From Halorarum salinum (lineage in GTDB: Archaea; Halobacteriota; Halobacteria; Halobacteriales; Haloferacaceae), in NCBI RefSeq assembly GCF_013402875.1, contig NZ_CP058579.1, forward strand, positions 248,001 through 312,000: a DNA stretch of 64,000 nt, in the 5' to 3' direction. A program made the translations under genes and the position numbers. Below the pieces are notes generated by a model. The model ran no database searches. It saw only the letters and a program-made list of their open reading frames with translations, and was not told the origin of the DNA. Of this stretch, positions 35,392 through 44,303 are shown in pieces (position 1 is the stretch's first letter; each line of letters starts with the position of its first letter).

Positions 35392-35484
35392 ATGAGTGAG
35401 CCGTTCGTACCGGCGGAAACGGTGGGTCCCCCCGGCTTCGCGGGGGAGCGAACCGTCGACCGTCCACGTGGAGGTGGGACGTAG
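35392..35484 (+). CDS. 30-codon leader ORF before the APC transporter
   Basis: An ATG placed where transcription is predicted to start opens a 30-codon frame (MSEPFVPAET...PRGGGT). Its TAG overlaps the GTG start of the transporter by one base (TAGTG). Inside it TCCCCC and GGGGGA can form a 6-bp stem at about 35432-35450. This layout allows translational coupling or attenuation. The peptide has no recognised family, and it could be a coincidental frame in a 5' leader. Confidence 0.5.
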   Translation: MSEPFVPAETVGPPGFAGERTVDRPRGGGT

Positions 35485-37730
35485 TGCCCAAGGGCCTCGA
35501 ACGCGACCTCGGCCTGTTCTCGGTGCTCGCCATCAGCATCGGCGCGATGATCGGCAGCGGCATCTTCATCCTGCCGGCGCTTGCCGTCGACGTCGCCGGC
35601 CCCGCCGTCGTCCTCGCGTACGTCCTCGCCGGGCTGCTGGTGGTTCCCGCGGCGCTCTCGAAGTCCGAGATGGCGACCGCGATGCCCGAGTCCGGCGGCA
35701 CGTACCTGTTCATCGAGCGCGGGATGGGGCCGCTGCTGGGGACGGTCGCCGGGGTCGGGACGTGGTTCGCGCTGTCGTTCAAGGGCGCGCTCGCGCTCGT
35801 CGGGGGCGTTCCGTACCTGCTGTACATGTTCGACGTCCCGCAGGGCGTCACGACGCCGCTCGCGCTGGCGCTGGCGACGATACTGGTCGTCGTGAACGTC
35901 CTCGGGGCCAAACAGACCGGACAGCTCCAGATCGCCATCGTCGCGGTGATGCTGGCGGCGCTGGGGTGGTTCGCGGTCGGCGGCGTCCCGTCGGTCCAGT
36001 TGACCAACTACGACGGCTTCCTCGCGAGCGGGGCGGGCGGCATCCTCGAGGCGACGGGGCTGGTGTTCGTCTCGTACGCGGGCGTGACGAAGGTGGCGAG
36101 CGTCGCCGAGGAGATCGAGGACCCCGGGCGGAACATCCCCATCGGCATCCTCGGGTCGCTCGGGTTCACGACGGCCCTGTACGCGCTCATCGTGTTCGTC
36201 ATGCTCGGGGTCACCGACACCACGGCGCTCGGCGACACCGAGGCCCCGATGGCGATCGCGGCGGACGCCGCGCTCGGGACCGCCGGCGTCCTGGCCGTGG
36301 TGATCGCGGCGCTGCTCGCGCTGGTGAGCACCGCGAACGCGGGCGTGCTCTCCTCCTCGCGGTACCCGTTCGCGATGGCGCGGGACAACCTGGTGCCGGA
36401 CTCGCTCGGGTCCATCAGCGACCGGTTCAAGACGCCGAGCACGTCCATCACGCTCACCGGCGTCGTGCTGCTGCTGCTCATCGCGTTCGTCCCCATCGAG
36501 GACATCGCGAAGCTGGCGAGCGCGTTCCAGATCCTCGTGTTCGTGCTCATCAACGTCGCCATCGTCGCGTTCCGGCGCGGCACGATGGAGTACGAGCCTG
36601 AGTTCGAGTCGCCGCTGTACCCGTGGGTGCAGGCGTTCGGCGTCGTCGGCGGCGTCGTGCTCCTCACCCAGATGGGGACGGTGCCGTTGATCGGCGCGGT
36701 GGCCATCACGGTCGGCGGGGTCGGCTGGTACCTGGCGTACGGCCGCGGGCGCGTCGACCGGGAGGGCGCGGCCGTCGACGCCGTGCGGCGCGAACTCGGC
36801 AAGCAGGCGGTCGAACGCACCCGTGAGGCGGTCACGCCGACCGAGAACGGCTACGAGGTGCTCGTCGCGGTGCCCGAGGACATGGACCTCTCCCGCGAGC
36901 GCGTGCTGATCGACGTCGCCGCCGACCTCGCGGCGCCCCAGCACGGCGGGGTGTCGGTCGTCAGGTTCGACGAAGTGCCCGACCAGGTTCCCCTCTCGGC
37001 CGCGGAGACGCAGTCGCCGGGCGACCTGGAGTTCGAGGAGCACACGGACGCCATCGCCGCCGAGATGGACGTCCCGATCCGGGTGAGCGAGGTCGTCAGC
37101 CACGACACCCGGCACGCGCTGGCCCACCACGTCGAGGCCGACGACGTGGACGTGCTGATCATGGAGCGGGAACCGGGCGGCCTGCGCGAGCGCCTGTTCA
37201 GTTCGGACGTGGACTGGGTGCTGAACCACACGGACTGCGACGCGGTGCTGGTCGACAGCAGCGAGCAGCCGACCTCCGGCGCGACCACCGGGCGCCGGGT
37301 CGCCGCCGACGGAAACGGGCTCGAGGGCGTGGACGTCGTCTCGGTGCTCACCGACGAGGGGCCGTACGACCCGGCGAAGGTCGCCGTCGCGGACGCCATC
37401 GCGGTCGCCCACGACGCGGAGGTCCGCCTCGACTACACGCTGGACGGGTTCGCCTCGGACGAGCAGCGGCGGGCCATCGACGACTACCACGACGAGATCG
37501 GCGACCTGTTCTCGGCGCCGGTCCGCGCCGGGTACGTCCTCCCGAACGGCGGCGACGGGTTCGCGGACGGCGACGCCGAGTTCGGGAACGGCGAGACGGA
37601 CGTGCTCGTCACGGGCGTCGGCGCGCTCCCGGTCGTCGACGCGGTGGACTGCCCCGCGCTGGTCGTTCGGCCGCGCGAGGAGACGACGCCCGGCCGACTG
37701 GGCCGGCTGCTGGAGCGCCGGCTGCTGTAG
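35484..37730 (+). CDS. APC-family amino-acid transporter with C-terminal USP domains
   Basis: A 748-residue protein. Residues 1-435 form a twelve-helix APC permease: the first helix has SIGAMIGSGIFILPALAVDVAGP, the classic GSGIF unwound site, and later helices have VSYAGVTKVASVAEEIEDPGRN. From about residue 452 a universal-stress region follows (GYEVLVAVPEDMDLSRERV, DVLIMEREPGGL) and a second degenerate USP-like repeat (VSVLTDEGPYDPAKVAVADAIA, DVLVTGVGALPVV). It probably imports an amino acid under nucleotide control. The GTG start at 35484 is the only one preserving helix 1. Confidence 0.93.
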   Translation: MPKGLERDLGLFSVLAISIGAMIGSGIFILPALAVDVAGPAVVLAYVLAGLLVVPAALSKSEMATAMPESGGTYLFIERGMGPLLGTVAGVGTWFALSFKGALALVGGVPYLLYMFDVPQGVTTPLALALATILVVVNVLGAKQTGQLQIAIVAVMLAALGWFAVGGVPSVQLTNYDGFLASGAGGILEATGLVFVSYAGVTKVASVAEEIEDPGRNIPIGILGSLGFTTALYALIVFVMLGVTDTTALGDTEAPMAIAADAALGTAGVLAVVIAALLALVSTANAGVLSSSRYPFAMARDNLVPDSLGSISDRFKTPSTSITLTGVVLLLLIAFVPIEDIAKLASAFQILVFVLINVAIVAFRRGTMEYEPEFESPLYPWVQAFGVVGGVVLLTQMGTVPLIGAVAITVGGVGWYLAYGRGRVDREGAAVDAVRRELGKQAVERTREAVTPTENGYEVLVAVPEDMDLSRERVLIDVAADLAAPQHGGVSVVRFDEVPDQVPLSAAETQSPGDLEFEEHTDAIAAEMDVPIRVSEVVSHDTRHALAHHVEADDVDVLIMEREPGGLRERLFSSDVDWVLNHTDCDAVLVDSSEQPTSGATTGRRVAADGNGLEGVDVVSVLTDEGPYDPAKVAVADAIAVAHDAEVRLDYTLDGFASDEQRRAIDDYHDEIGDLFSAPVRAGYVLPNGGDGFADGDAEFGNGETDVLVTGVGALPVVDAVDCPALVVRPREETTPGRLGRLLERRLL

Positions 37731-37938
37731 GGGGTCGCGGGCCGGACCAGCCGCACGGCGCGCGGCGGCCACGCCCCGGTCACGCGGGCGAGCGCAGCCG
37801 GCCGCAGGGGCCTTCACGGTCGCCCTACCCGATCGTCCCTCGCGACCGAACACCGATCCGGAACGACGCCGACGCGACGACGAAACCGAACCGACGACGA
37901 ATACGAACGCCTTAGAACCCGGAGTCACAGGTCCAGGT

Positions 37939-38427
37939 ATGCCGACGCGCGAACTGGACGAGCTGGACCGGTACGTGATCTACCGGCTCCAGAAGGACGC
38001 CCGGGGGACGTCCGCGGCCGAGATCGCCGAGGACTACGGGGTCTCGCCGAGCACGGTCCGCAACCGGATCAGCCACCTGGAGGAGGACGGAGTCGTCCGG
38101 GGGAGCCACCTCGACATCGACTACGAGATGGTAGGCTACCAGCTGTTCACCATAATCTTCTGTACGGCGCCGATCCCGGAGCGGGAAGAGCTCGCCCGGG
38201 AGGCGATGTCCGTGCCCGGCGTCGTCTCGGTCCGGGAGCTGATGACCGGCGAGGAGAACCTCCACGTCGTCGCCGTCGGGCGGGACGGCGACGACCTCAG
38301 CCGCATCGGGCGGGACCTCTCGGGGCTCGGGCTCGAGATCGTCGAGGAGGAGCTCGTCCACAACGAGTACACGTGCCCCTACCACTGGTTCGACCCCGAC
38401 TGCGGTGACGAATCCGCAGAAAAATAG
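37939..38427 (+). CDS. Lrp/AsnC family transcriptional regulator
   Basis: A 162-residue regulator. The N-terminal winged helix (residues 5-60: LDELDRYVIYRLQKDAR, VSPSTVRNRISHLEEDGVV) is followed by a RAM ligand-sensing domain (VPGVVSVRELMTGEENLHVVAVG) and a C-terminal tail with CPYHWFDPDCG, whose two cysteines may bind metal. Lrp proteins commonly sense amino acids, and this one lies between an amino-acid transporter and an antiporter, both on the same strand. A CCTTAGAAC element about 26 bp upstream supports the ATG. Confidence 0.92.
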   Translation: MPTRELDELDRYVIYRLQKDARGTSAAEIAEDYGVSPSTVRNRISHLEEDGVVRGSHLDIDYEMVGYQLFTIIFCTAPIPEREELAREAMSVPGVVSVRELMTGEENLHVVAVGRDGDDLSRIGRDLSGLGLEIVEEELVHNEYTCPYHWFDPDCGDESAEK

Positions 38428-38460
38428 CTCTCGATTACCGTTTCCGTATCTCATCGCGGC

Positions 38461-38468
38461 TTTTATAC
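38461..38468 (+). promoter_or_regulatory. TATA element for the CPA2-antiporter transcript
   Basis: TTTTATAC lies about 28 bp before the ATG at 38492 and 125 bp before the antiporter's start. As at 35358, transcription is predicted to begin at the small upstream ORF. Confidence 0.75.
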
Positions 38469-38491
38469 GGGTACCCGGGAGAGTTGGGGAC

Positions 38492-38587
38492 ATGCACGAA
38501 CTCGCGAGTCACGTCCGACGGGGCGGAGCGACCGGCGGGGCCGAACGGTCGCGGGTCGAACCGTCGCGGACCGGGCGGGGTGGCTGA
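38492..38587 (+). CDS. 31-codon leader ORF before the CPA2 antiporter
   Basis: The ATG coincides with the predicted transcription start. The frame (MHELASHVRR...PSRTGRGG) is Arg/Gly-rich, ends TGA, and the antiporter ATG begins one base after it. It shares size, position and spacing with the ORF at 35392 but not sequence. It may couple or attenuate antiporter translation; a non-coding leader is the alternative. Confidence 0.5.
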   Translation: MHELASHVRRGGATGGAERSRVEPSRTGRGG

Positions 38588-38588
38588 G

Positions 38589-39869
38589 ATGGTCGAGGCC
38601 GCCGGCATCGACCTGCTGGGCCTGCTGCTCGTGCTCTCGCTCGCGCTGGTGTTCGGCGCGCTCGCCGAGCGGGTGGGCTACCCGGCGATGATGGGCGAAC
38701 TGTTCGCGGGCATCGCCTTCGGCCCGCCGTTGCTCGGCCTGGTCGAGTCGAGCCCGGCGCTCGCGACGTTCGCGGAACTGGGCGTGTTCCTGCTGATGGT
38801 GTACGTCGGGATGGAGGTCGACCTCCACGAGCTGTTCGCGCTCGGGTCGATGGCGCTGCTCGTCGCCGTCGGGGGCTTTCTCGTGCCGTTCGGCGTCGGG
38901 TACGGCATCGGCGTCCTCCTCGGGTTCGACGCCGGGGCGTCGCTGTTCGTCGGACTGGCGATGGCCGCGACGTCGCTGGCGACGAAGTCGCGCATCCTCG
39001 CGGACCTGGATCTGCTCGACACGCGCATCGCGGGGGTGCTGCTCGGCGGCGCGCTCGTCTCGGACGTCGGCGTGCTGGTGGCGTTCGCGGGCGTGCTCGG
39101 CTACGCGAACGCGGGCACCGTGAACCCGGTGGAACTGGGCATCGTGCTCGGACGGGCGCTCGCGTTCTTCGCCGTCGCGCTGGTCGTGGGCGACCGGTTC
39201 CTCCCCGCCGTCTGGCACCGCGTGGAGGTGCTCCGCGAGCGGTACGGGTTCGTGACGGAGACGACGGCGTTCACCGTCGCGCTCACGGTCGCGCTGGTGT
39301 TCGCCGAACTCGCGGACCTGGCCGGGCTCCACAGCATCATCGGCGGGTTCGTCGCCGGGACGTTCATCCGACAGGCGAACCTGGAACCCGGGCTGTACGA
39401 CCACATGGAGCGGGTCATCCGCGACCTGGCGCTCGGGGTGTTCGCGCCAATCTTCTTCGTCACGGTCGGGTTCGACCTCACGCTCGACGTGTTCGGCTCG
39501 GCGCTGGGGACGCTGGCGGTGCTCGTCGGCGCGGCGTTCGTCGGCAAGATCGTCGGCTCGTGGCTGTTCTCGCTTCCGACGGGACTCACCTCCCGCGAGG
39601 GGCTGGTGGTCGGGCTGGGGATGAACGGCCGCGGCACCGTCGAGATCATCATCGCCTCCGTCGCGCTCTCGTCGGGCATCATCGGCCAGCAGCTGTTCTC
39701 GATGCTGGTGTTCGTCGCCATCTTCACCACCGCGATGGTGCCTGTGACGATGACGTGGGGCGTCGGGTTGCTCGAACGGGCGGGGGAGCTGTTCGACGCG
39801 GACGGCTCGGCGATCGCGAGCGCGGACGGCTCGGCGGCCTGGAGCCGTGACGAACCCGGCGGTGGTTGA
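38589..39869 (+). CDS. Cation:proton antiporter, CPA2 (KefB-like) type
   Basis: A 426-residue exchanger with about twelve or thirteen helices. Residues 1-60 hold the start of the CPA2 fold (VFGALAERVGYPAMMGELFAGIAFGP); the ion-site region is SLATKSRILADLDLLD and GGALVSDVGVLVAFAGVLG with its membrane aspartate. The late helix MNGRGTVEIIIASVALSSGIIG is typical. It lacks the C-terminal TrkA-N domain of KefB. It would exchange K+ or Na+ for protons. ATG at 38589; a GTG nine bases upstream is possible. Confidence 0.92.
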   Translation: MVEAAGIDLLGLLLVLSLALVFGALAERVGYPAMMGELFAGIAFGPPLLGLVESSPALATFAELGVFLLMVYVGMEVDLHELFALGSMALLVAVGGFLVPFGVGYGIGVLLGFDAGASLFVGLAMAATSLATKSRILADLDLLDTRIAGVLLGGALVSDVGVLVAFAGVLGYANAGTVNPVELGIVLGRALAFFAVALVVGDRFLPAVWHRVEVLRERYGFVTETTAFTVALTVALVFAELADLAGLHSIIGGFVAGTFIRQANLEPGLYDHMERVIRDLALGVFAPIFFVTVGFDLTLDVFGSALGTLAVLVGAAFVGKIVGSWLFSLPTGLTSREGLVVGLGMNGRGTVEIIIASVALSSGIIGQQLFSMLVFVAIFTTAMVPVTMTWGVGLLERAGELFDADGSAIASADGSAAWSRDEPGGG

Positions 39870-40043
39870 CGGCGACGAACGTCGACGGACGAGCGACTGG
39901 GGCGACGCCGGGCGCGGCGGGCGCGGTGTGGGACGACGCGAATCGGCGAGTTCGGTGCCGGGCGGCACCGCTCGACCGTGGACTACGTCGGCGTGAACGT
40001 CCCTCGTGGGGCGGCTCGATCCGACCGACCGAGTCCGATCCGT

Positions 40044-40919
40044 TCACGCGAAGCGCGTGACCTCGATCTGTGCGAGGAACTGGCGGGTCAGGTCGATCGA
40101 GAACCCGCTGATCGTGATCGTCAGGTCCGTCCCGTCGATGGTCGCGGCCAGCTGGGTCCCGGCGGCCATCGGGTACGGCCAGGGCAGCGAGATACCCGGG
40201 GCGATCTCGTTCGCTGCGTTGAACAGGTTGATCGCGAGCGCCTCCTGGGTGTGCGGATCGACGAGTTCGCCCCTGAACTCGTCCCCGGACAGGAAGTCGT
40301 AGCGCCAGTACTGGAACAGCGCGCTGCCGGCCGTCGTCTCGTGTACCCCGCCGGCGCTGTTCGGCACGGGGTCGCCCGTGATCGGGCTCAGCACCGTCTC
40401 ACCGGGTGACTCCGAGTAGCCGAGCGCGGAGTGGATCTCCATAACCCCCTCCTCGCCGGTGATCGAGGACGGATCGGGGATGACGTACAGGTTGAACGGG
40501 TTCGTCTCCTGGACTCCGCCGGCGACGGCGGGCGTTCCGACCCGCACCAGGACGTCGTGCTGGTACGCCTGCTCGCCCAGCACCGACTGGCCGAAGGCGT
40601 CGAAGTACCTGATGACGTTCGTCGTCGAGCCGGTGTAGTACCCATGCTGGAGCGATTGCCCGGCGGCGACGGACCGCGAACCGACCCGGCCGAGGAGCGC
40701 GGTGCCGCCGAGCGTGACGCCGAGCGCCCCGAGGAACTGACGCCGTCCAGTCCCGCGTCCGTCACCCCCCGTCATCCCGCCCCCTTCGGCGGTCGAATCT
40801 CCCGCACTGGCAGTTCGTTCGGGTTCTACGGGGGGCGCCGCGGGGACGTCGGCCCGGACCGGACCGGAGGTCGACGGACCGTGCTGTACGGGAGCGCGAA
40901 CCGAGTTCGGACTGTTCAT
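40044..40919 (-). CDS. Tat-exported protein of unknown function
   Basis: Up to 291 residues. A twin-arginine signal is clear: GRRQFLGALGVTLGGTALLG. The mature part (about 205 residues) is rich in Thr/Ser/Gly and beta strand, with no cysteines and two Pro/Trp-rich spots (ISLPWPYPMAAG). I do not recognise the family. With ATG 40919 there are about 58 residues before the twin arginine; ATG 40775 leaves 10, a more normal signal. A CGTTTACC element near 40960-40967 favours the longer mRNA, so the start is unresolved. Downstream is a convergent antiporter gene. Confidence 0.75.
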   Translation of the reverse strand: MNSPNSVRAPVQHGPSTSGPVRADVPAAPPVEPERTASAGDSTAEGGGMTGGDGRGTGRRQFLGALGVTLGGTALLGRVGSRSVAAGQSLQHGYYTGSTTNVIRYFDAFGQSVLGEQAYQHDVLVRVGTPAVAGGVQETNPFNLYVIPDPSSITGEEGVMEIHSALGYSESPGETVLSPITGDPVPNSAGGVHETTAGSALFQYWRYDFLSGDEFRGELVDPHTQEALAINLFNAANEIAPGISLPWPYPMAAGTQLAATIDGTDLTITISGFSIDLTRQFLAQIEVTRFA

Positions 40920-41125
40920 GGTATGGTGTTCACCGGTGGTGCAGTCGCTCGGCTGGGAGGTAAACGGATAGTGCCGGATTCGGGGCGGAGCGGTCGCGTT
41001 GCTGGCAGGATACGTGTCCGGCTCCGCCCGCGGAGCGGCGGGACGCGGTGGCGGGGCGAGCGGTCGCTTCGAAAAGCGAGCGGGTGAGGCGGGAGAACCG
41101 GGGAGGGCCGAACGGGACGTCGCCT

Positions 41126-41848
41126 TCAGGCGTCCGGGAGGTCGGCGTGGGCGTCGCGCACGCCCTCCACGGTCTCGCGGACCGCGTCGACGCCCTCGTC
41201 GTGGAGCAGGTCCCCCACGACGATGGTGTCCGCGTGGGCGCCCATCTCGCGGGCCGACTCGTAGTCGTGGATGCCGCCGCCGTAGAACAGCGTCGCGTCG
41301 TCGAGCGCGTCCCGGGCGGCCCCGACGACCTCGACGTCGCCGAAGGTGCCCGAGTACTCGACGTAGACGAGGTCCTGGCCGAACATCCGCTCGGCGACCC
41401 GGGCGTAGGCGGCCACGTCGTCGGCCCCGAGGTCGCAGTCGGCGTCGGTGAGCCGGGCGACGGAGGCCTCCGGGTTCAGCACGACGTACGCCTCGGTGTG
41501 GGTGCGCTCCCAGTCGAGGTCGTCGTCGATGCGGACCCACTCCTTGTGCGCGCCGGTGACCCAGAACGGATCGCCGGCGTTGAACACCGTCGGGACGAGG
41601 TAGCCGTCGAGCGCGTCCGAGTCGATGACGACGCCCGGGTTCGAGGGCTCCTGGTAGAGCGGGACGTCGTACGCCTCGCAGGCGTCGACGACGCGCCGCA
41701 TCTTGTCGGCGGTGACGTCGAGGGTGCCGCCGATCTCGATGGCGTCGGTGCCCGTCGCGCAGACGTCCTCGAAGGTGTCGTCCGCGTGCAGTTCCTTGTC
41801 AGGGTCCACCTTCAGGACGTGGTCCCAGTCGTCCCACGGCGTGCTCAT
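41126..41848 (-). CDS. Geranylgeranylglyceryl phosphate synthase family protein
   Basis: A 240-residue TIM-barrel prenyltransferase of the GGGPS/PcrB family. [15 protein letters not shown] at the start carries the metal/pyrophosphate Asp. [15 protein letters not shown] follows, [15 protein letters not shown] binds substrate, and [16 protein letters not shown] and [14 protein letters not shown] form the phosphate-binding end. It forms the first ether bond of archaeal lipids from glycerol-1-phosphate and an isoprenyl diphosphate. A minus-strand CTTTTTACC element about 28 bp upstream sets ATG 41848. Confidence 0.93.
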   Translation of the reverse strand: MSTPWDDWDHVLKVDPDKELHADDTFEDVCATGTDAIEIGGTLDVTADKMRRVVDACEAYDVPLYQEPSNPGVVIDSDALDGYLVPTVFNAGDPFWVTGAHKEWVRIDDDLDWERTHTEAYVVLNPEASVARLTDADCDLGADDVAAYARVAERMFGQDLVYVEYSGTFGDVEVVGAARDALDDATLFYGGGIHDYESAREMGAHADTIVVGDLLHDEGVDAVRETVEGVRDAHADLPDA

Positions 41849-41949
41849 TCTTGAGTGAGGGTGCGTGAGGAGCGGTAAAAAGGGCGCGGATTGGGGGTAG
41901 TCAGTCAGTAGCTTCATACGACTGGGTGCTACCTGTCACGATAGCAACG

Positions 41950-43476
41950 ATGAGTCAGGTGACGCTTCCCTCCGATCCATATCTCAACTCGAACCTCTTC
42001 TCGGGCTACTATCTCGACGAGCGGGTCGACGACCTGGACGCGTGGGACTGCGACGACGAAGCCGCCGAGGCGTTCGCGGCGCTCCAGGCACGCTGGGACG
42101 GCGAACGCGATCTGGTTGCCGGATACAACGAGGACACGCTGCTCGGGTCGTGGATCGACGAGGTGCTCGCTGCGCTCGGCTACGATACGATTCAGGAGAC
42201 GACGCTGCCGGACAGCGGCGGGTACATCGACCGGGTGCTGTACGACTCCGCGAGTGACCGACGCGACGCGATGGCGATGAAGCAGGACGGCCAGTTGGAC
42301 GGAACGTTCGGGAAGGCGGCGGCCCTGCTCGAAGCCAAGCAGTGGGACGCCGACTTCACCGAGCGGTTCGCCGAACAACGGTCCTACCGCGACGCATCCC
42401 ATCAGGTGAAGTACTACCTCGAACACACGCCCGATTCCCTCAACTGGGGTATCCTGACGAACGGCCGGAAGTGGCGGCTCTACGGGACGAAGGAGATTGT
42501 AATGCCAGACGTATGTCAGCGCTGTGAGTTCACAATCGATGACGAAGGAGGAATTTACCTTCCAAATTCAGCATATGGCATTGTCCTAGAGACTGATTGT
42601 CAACTATCACTTGATTATTCACTTGCTGTGCTGAACAGTAGTCCAACGTGGTTCTACATTTACCACACAAGCCCAGTTCTCAGAGGTGATTTCCGACGAT
42701 TCATGACTTCATATTTATCATCTATGCCGTTTCCGACATGGATGCCTGAGGAAACACGGGACAAGCTACCATCATATGATTCGATACAAAATTCCACTTC
42801 GAACAGCCTGGCTCTTGAACGGAGGCTAGCGGACGCTGCAAGAGTTAATCTTAATCTGCACAGAAAAAATGACTCCCTCAATCTCTCGCTCCTCGACCAC
42901 TTCGGTTCCTATTCGGAAAATTCTACAATCTCCGAAATCGGCCTCACCCAACCCCCGGAGAACGCGGCGGACTCGATCCTCCAACAGACCACCCAGGAAA
43001 AGCCGAACCTCCGCGTCGGCGACGCTACCGTCCACCGCGAATCTACGAACACGGTCGAAATTCGACTCACCGCCCGCTACAAGCCCGACGATGAGAACGG
43101 CCACGAGACCGACCAGTGGGGCTACACCGAAACCGACCCGCTCCCGGCGCTCCGCATCACCGACCTCACCGAACCCGAAGCGGATCTCATCGAGGCATTC
43201 GTCCCCGTTGCCGTCGACGAAGCGGACGGCTTCGCGAACTTCCGTGAAACAGCCACCAAGACGAACTCGCTCGTCGACCGCCTGCGAAAGCTGACGCTTC
43301 CCCGTGTCGAGGACGTGCGCGAGGGGCTGGAGAGCTACGTCGAGACGAAAGCGCGCGCCGAGGAACTGGAGGAAAAGATCGAGCGCACCGACGACCTCAT
43401 CGACGAGATCGTCTACGACCTGTACGGCCTGACCGACGAGGAGATCGAGATTGTGGAGGAGGCGGTCGGCCAATGA
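41950..43476 (+). CDS. Restriction enzyme remnant: N-terminal nuclease joined to TaqI-C-like specificity domain, methylase core absent
   Basis: A 508-residue protein with the two ends of an Eco57I-class (type IIG/BREX PglX-like) enzyme. Residues 55-182 are the N-terminal nuclease-like part: Asp94 in YIDRVLYD and Glu128-Ala-Lys130 in LLEAKQW make a PD-ExK site, ending WGILTNGRKWRLYGTKE. From residue 184 it continues directly with the target-recognition region (MPDVCQRCEF, LPNSAYGIVL, LRGDFRRFMTSYLSSMPFP) and the C-terminal coiled tail. The SAM-binding and NPPY blocks that normally lie between (about 500 residues) are missing without loss of frame. GC drops sharply at the joint, near 42496. Confidence 0.82.
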   Translation: MSQVTLPSDPYLNSNLFSGYYLDERVDDLDAWDCDDEAAEAFAALQARWDGERDLVAGYNEDTLLGSWIDEVLAALGYDTIQETTLPDSGGYIDRVLYDSASDRRDAMAMKQDGQLDGTFGKAAALLEAKQWDADFTERFAEQRSYRDASHQVKYYLEHTPDSLNWGILTNGRKWRLYGTKEIVMPDVCQRCEFTIDDEGGIYLPNSAYGIVLETDCQLSLDYSLAVLNSSPTWFYIYHTSPVLRGDFRRFMTSYLSSMPFPTWMPEETRDKLPSYDSIQNSTSNSLALERRLADAARVNLNLHRKNDSLNLSLLDHFGSYSENSTISEIGLTQPPENAADSILQQTTQEKPNLRVGDATVHRESTNTVEIRLTARYKPDDENGHETDQWGYTETDPLPALRITDLTEPEADLIEAFVPVAVDEADGFANFRETATKTNSLVDRLRKLTLPRVEDVREGLESYVETKARAEELEEKIERTDDLIDEIVYDLYGLTDEEIEIVEEAVGQ

Positions 43477-44225
43477 CCAACGATGCGGAGCTTCACCCGA
43501 CGCTACGTCCCGATTACCAGATCGCAGAGCGGGTTCGAATCCAAACGGAAGTGTTCCCCCAGAAGTTCCGAGAATTGAACGAGGGAGGGCAGTTGCGGAA
43601 CTTGCTCCGTGGCCCAAGAACATTAAAAGGAGCCCGAATGGAACAGGCTCCGGAGGTATTCACTGAGCAGTACTTGATCGAACCAGTACTCCACGGCCTA
43701 GGGTATCTGAACCCAGCGACAGAGGAGTATCAGGGTGAGGGCCCTCATTTCATCAGACGACCGATTACCTACAGCAAAGTCGAACCCAAGCAACCGGACT
43801 ATCTCCTTAAGAACGTCGCCCCGTCGATCATCTGTATTGTCGAAGCGAAGGCGGCTAACAGGGAACAAATGCAGGGTGCAAAGCACGACGCAACGGAGGA
43901 TATCCGACGGTACTTGGAGGAAGACACGTTTTGCAAATACCTTCGAGACATCGACCAGCGTTACCTCGTCGGCATCGGCACTGATGGCCTCCGGTGGACA
44001 CTCTGGATGAAAGATCTCGAAACGGGTGAAACGCTCAGTGAATGCCCAAAAGTCGATATTTCACCGGCAGTCGAACGAGCAGCTATCCGCAATGAAACGA
44101 TCGAGGGAGAGTTACCTGAGAATGATAGACGAACTACGGAACGGAACATCCTTGCGGATGAGTTCGTGCCTGCATTCGGAGCAGTCAATCTGCTAAATCA
44201 CGTCGAATCGAATTTCAGCGATTAG
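43473..44225 (+). CDS. PD-(D/E)XK nuclease-like protein (type I R-subunit N-terminal type)
   Basis: A 250-residue protein overlapping the preceding restriction gene by 4 bp (ATGA). The core has EQYLIEPVLHGLGYL, then QPDYLL with Asp109 and IICIVEAKAAN with Glu124-Ala-Lys126, the PD-ExK metal site seen at the N-terminus of type I restriction subunits. RYLVGIGTDGLRWTLW follows. No helicase motor is attached. It is AT-richer than neighbours, so probably acquired together with the upstream gene. Confidence 0.75.
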   Translation: MTNDAELHPTLRPDYQIAERVRIQTEVFPQKFRELNEGGQLRNLLRGPRTLKGARMEQAPEVFTEQYLIEPVLHGLGYLNPATEEYQGEGPHFIRRPITYSKVEPKQPDYLLKNVAPSIICIVEAKAANREQMQGAKHDATEDIRRYLEEDTFCKYLRDIDQRYLVGIGTDGLRWTLWMKDLETGETLSECPKVDISPAVERAAIRNETIEGELPENDRRTTERNILADEFVPAFGAVNLLNHVESNFSD

Positions 44226-44303
44226 TGCTTACCTGTGAGTCGAACTGTCCAATAGCGAACAGTACGAGAACCTATACCCGAAGCCGACCCAACCCCCACC
44301 GAG

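Noticed and set aside
35316-37928. 870-codon minus-strand ORF over the APC transporter
   Set aside because: Composed of Arg/Asp/His-rich runs without domains; the plus-strand transporter has clear helices and motifs.
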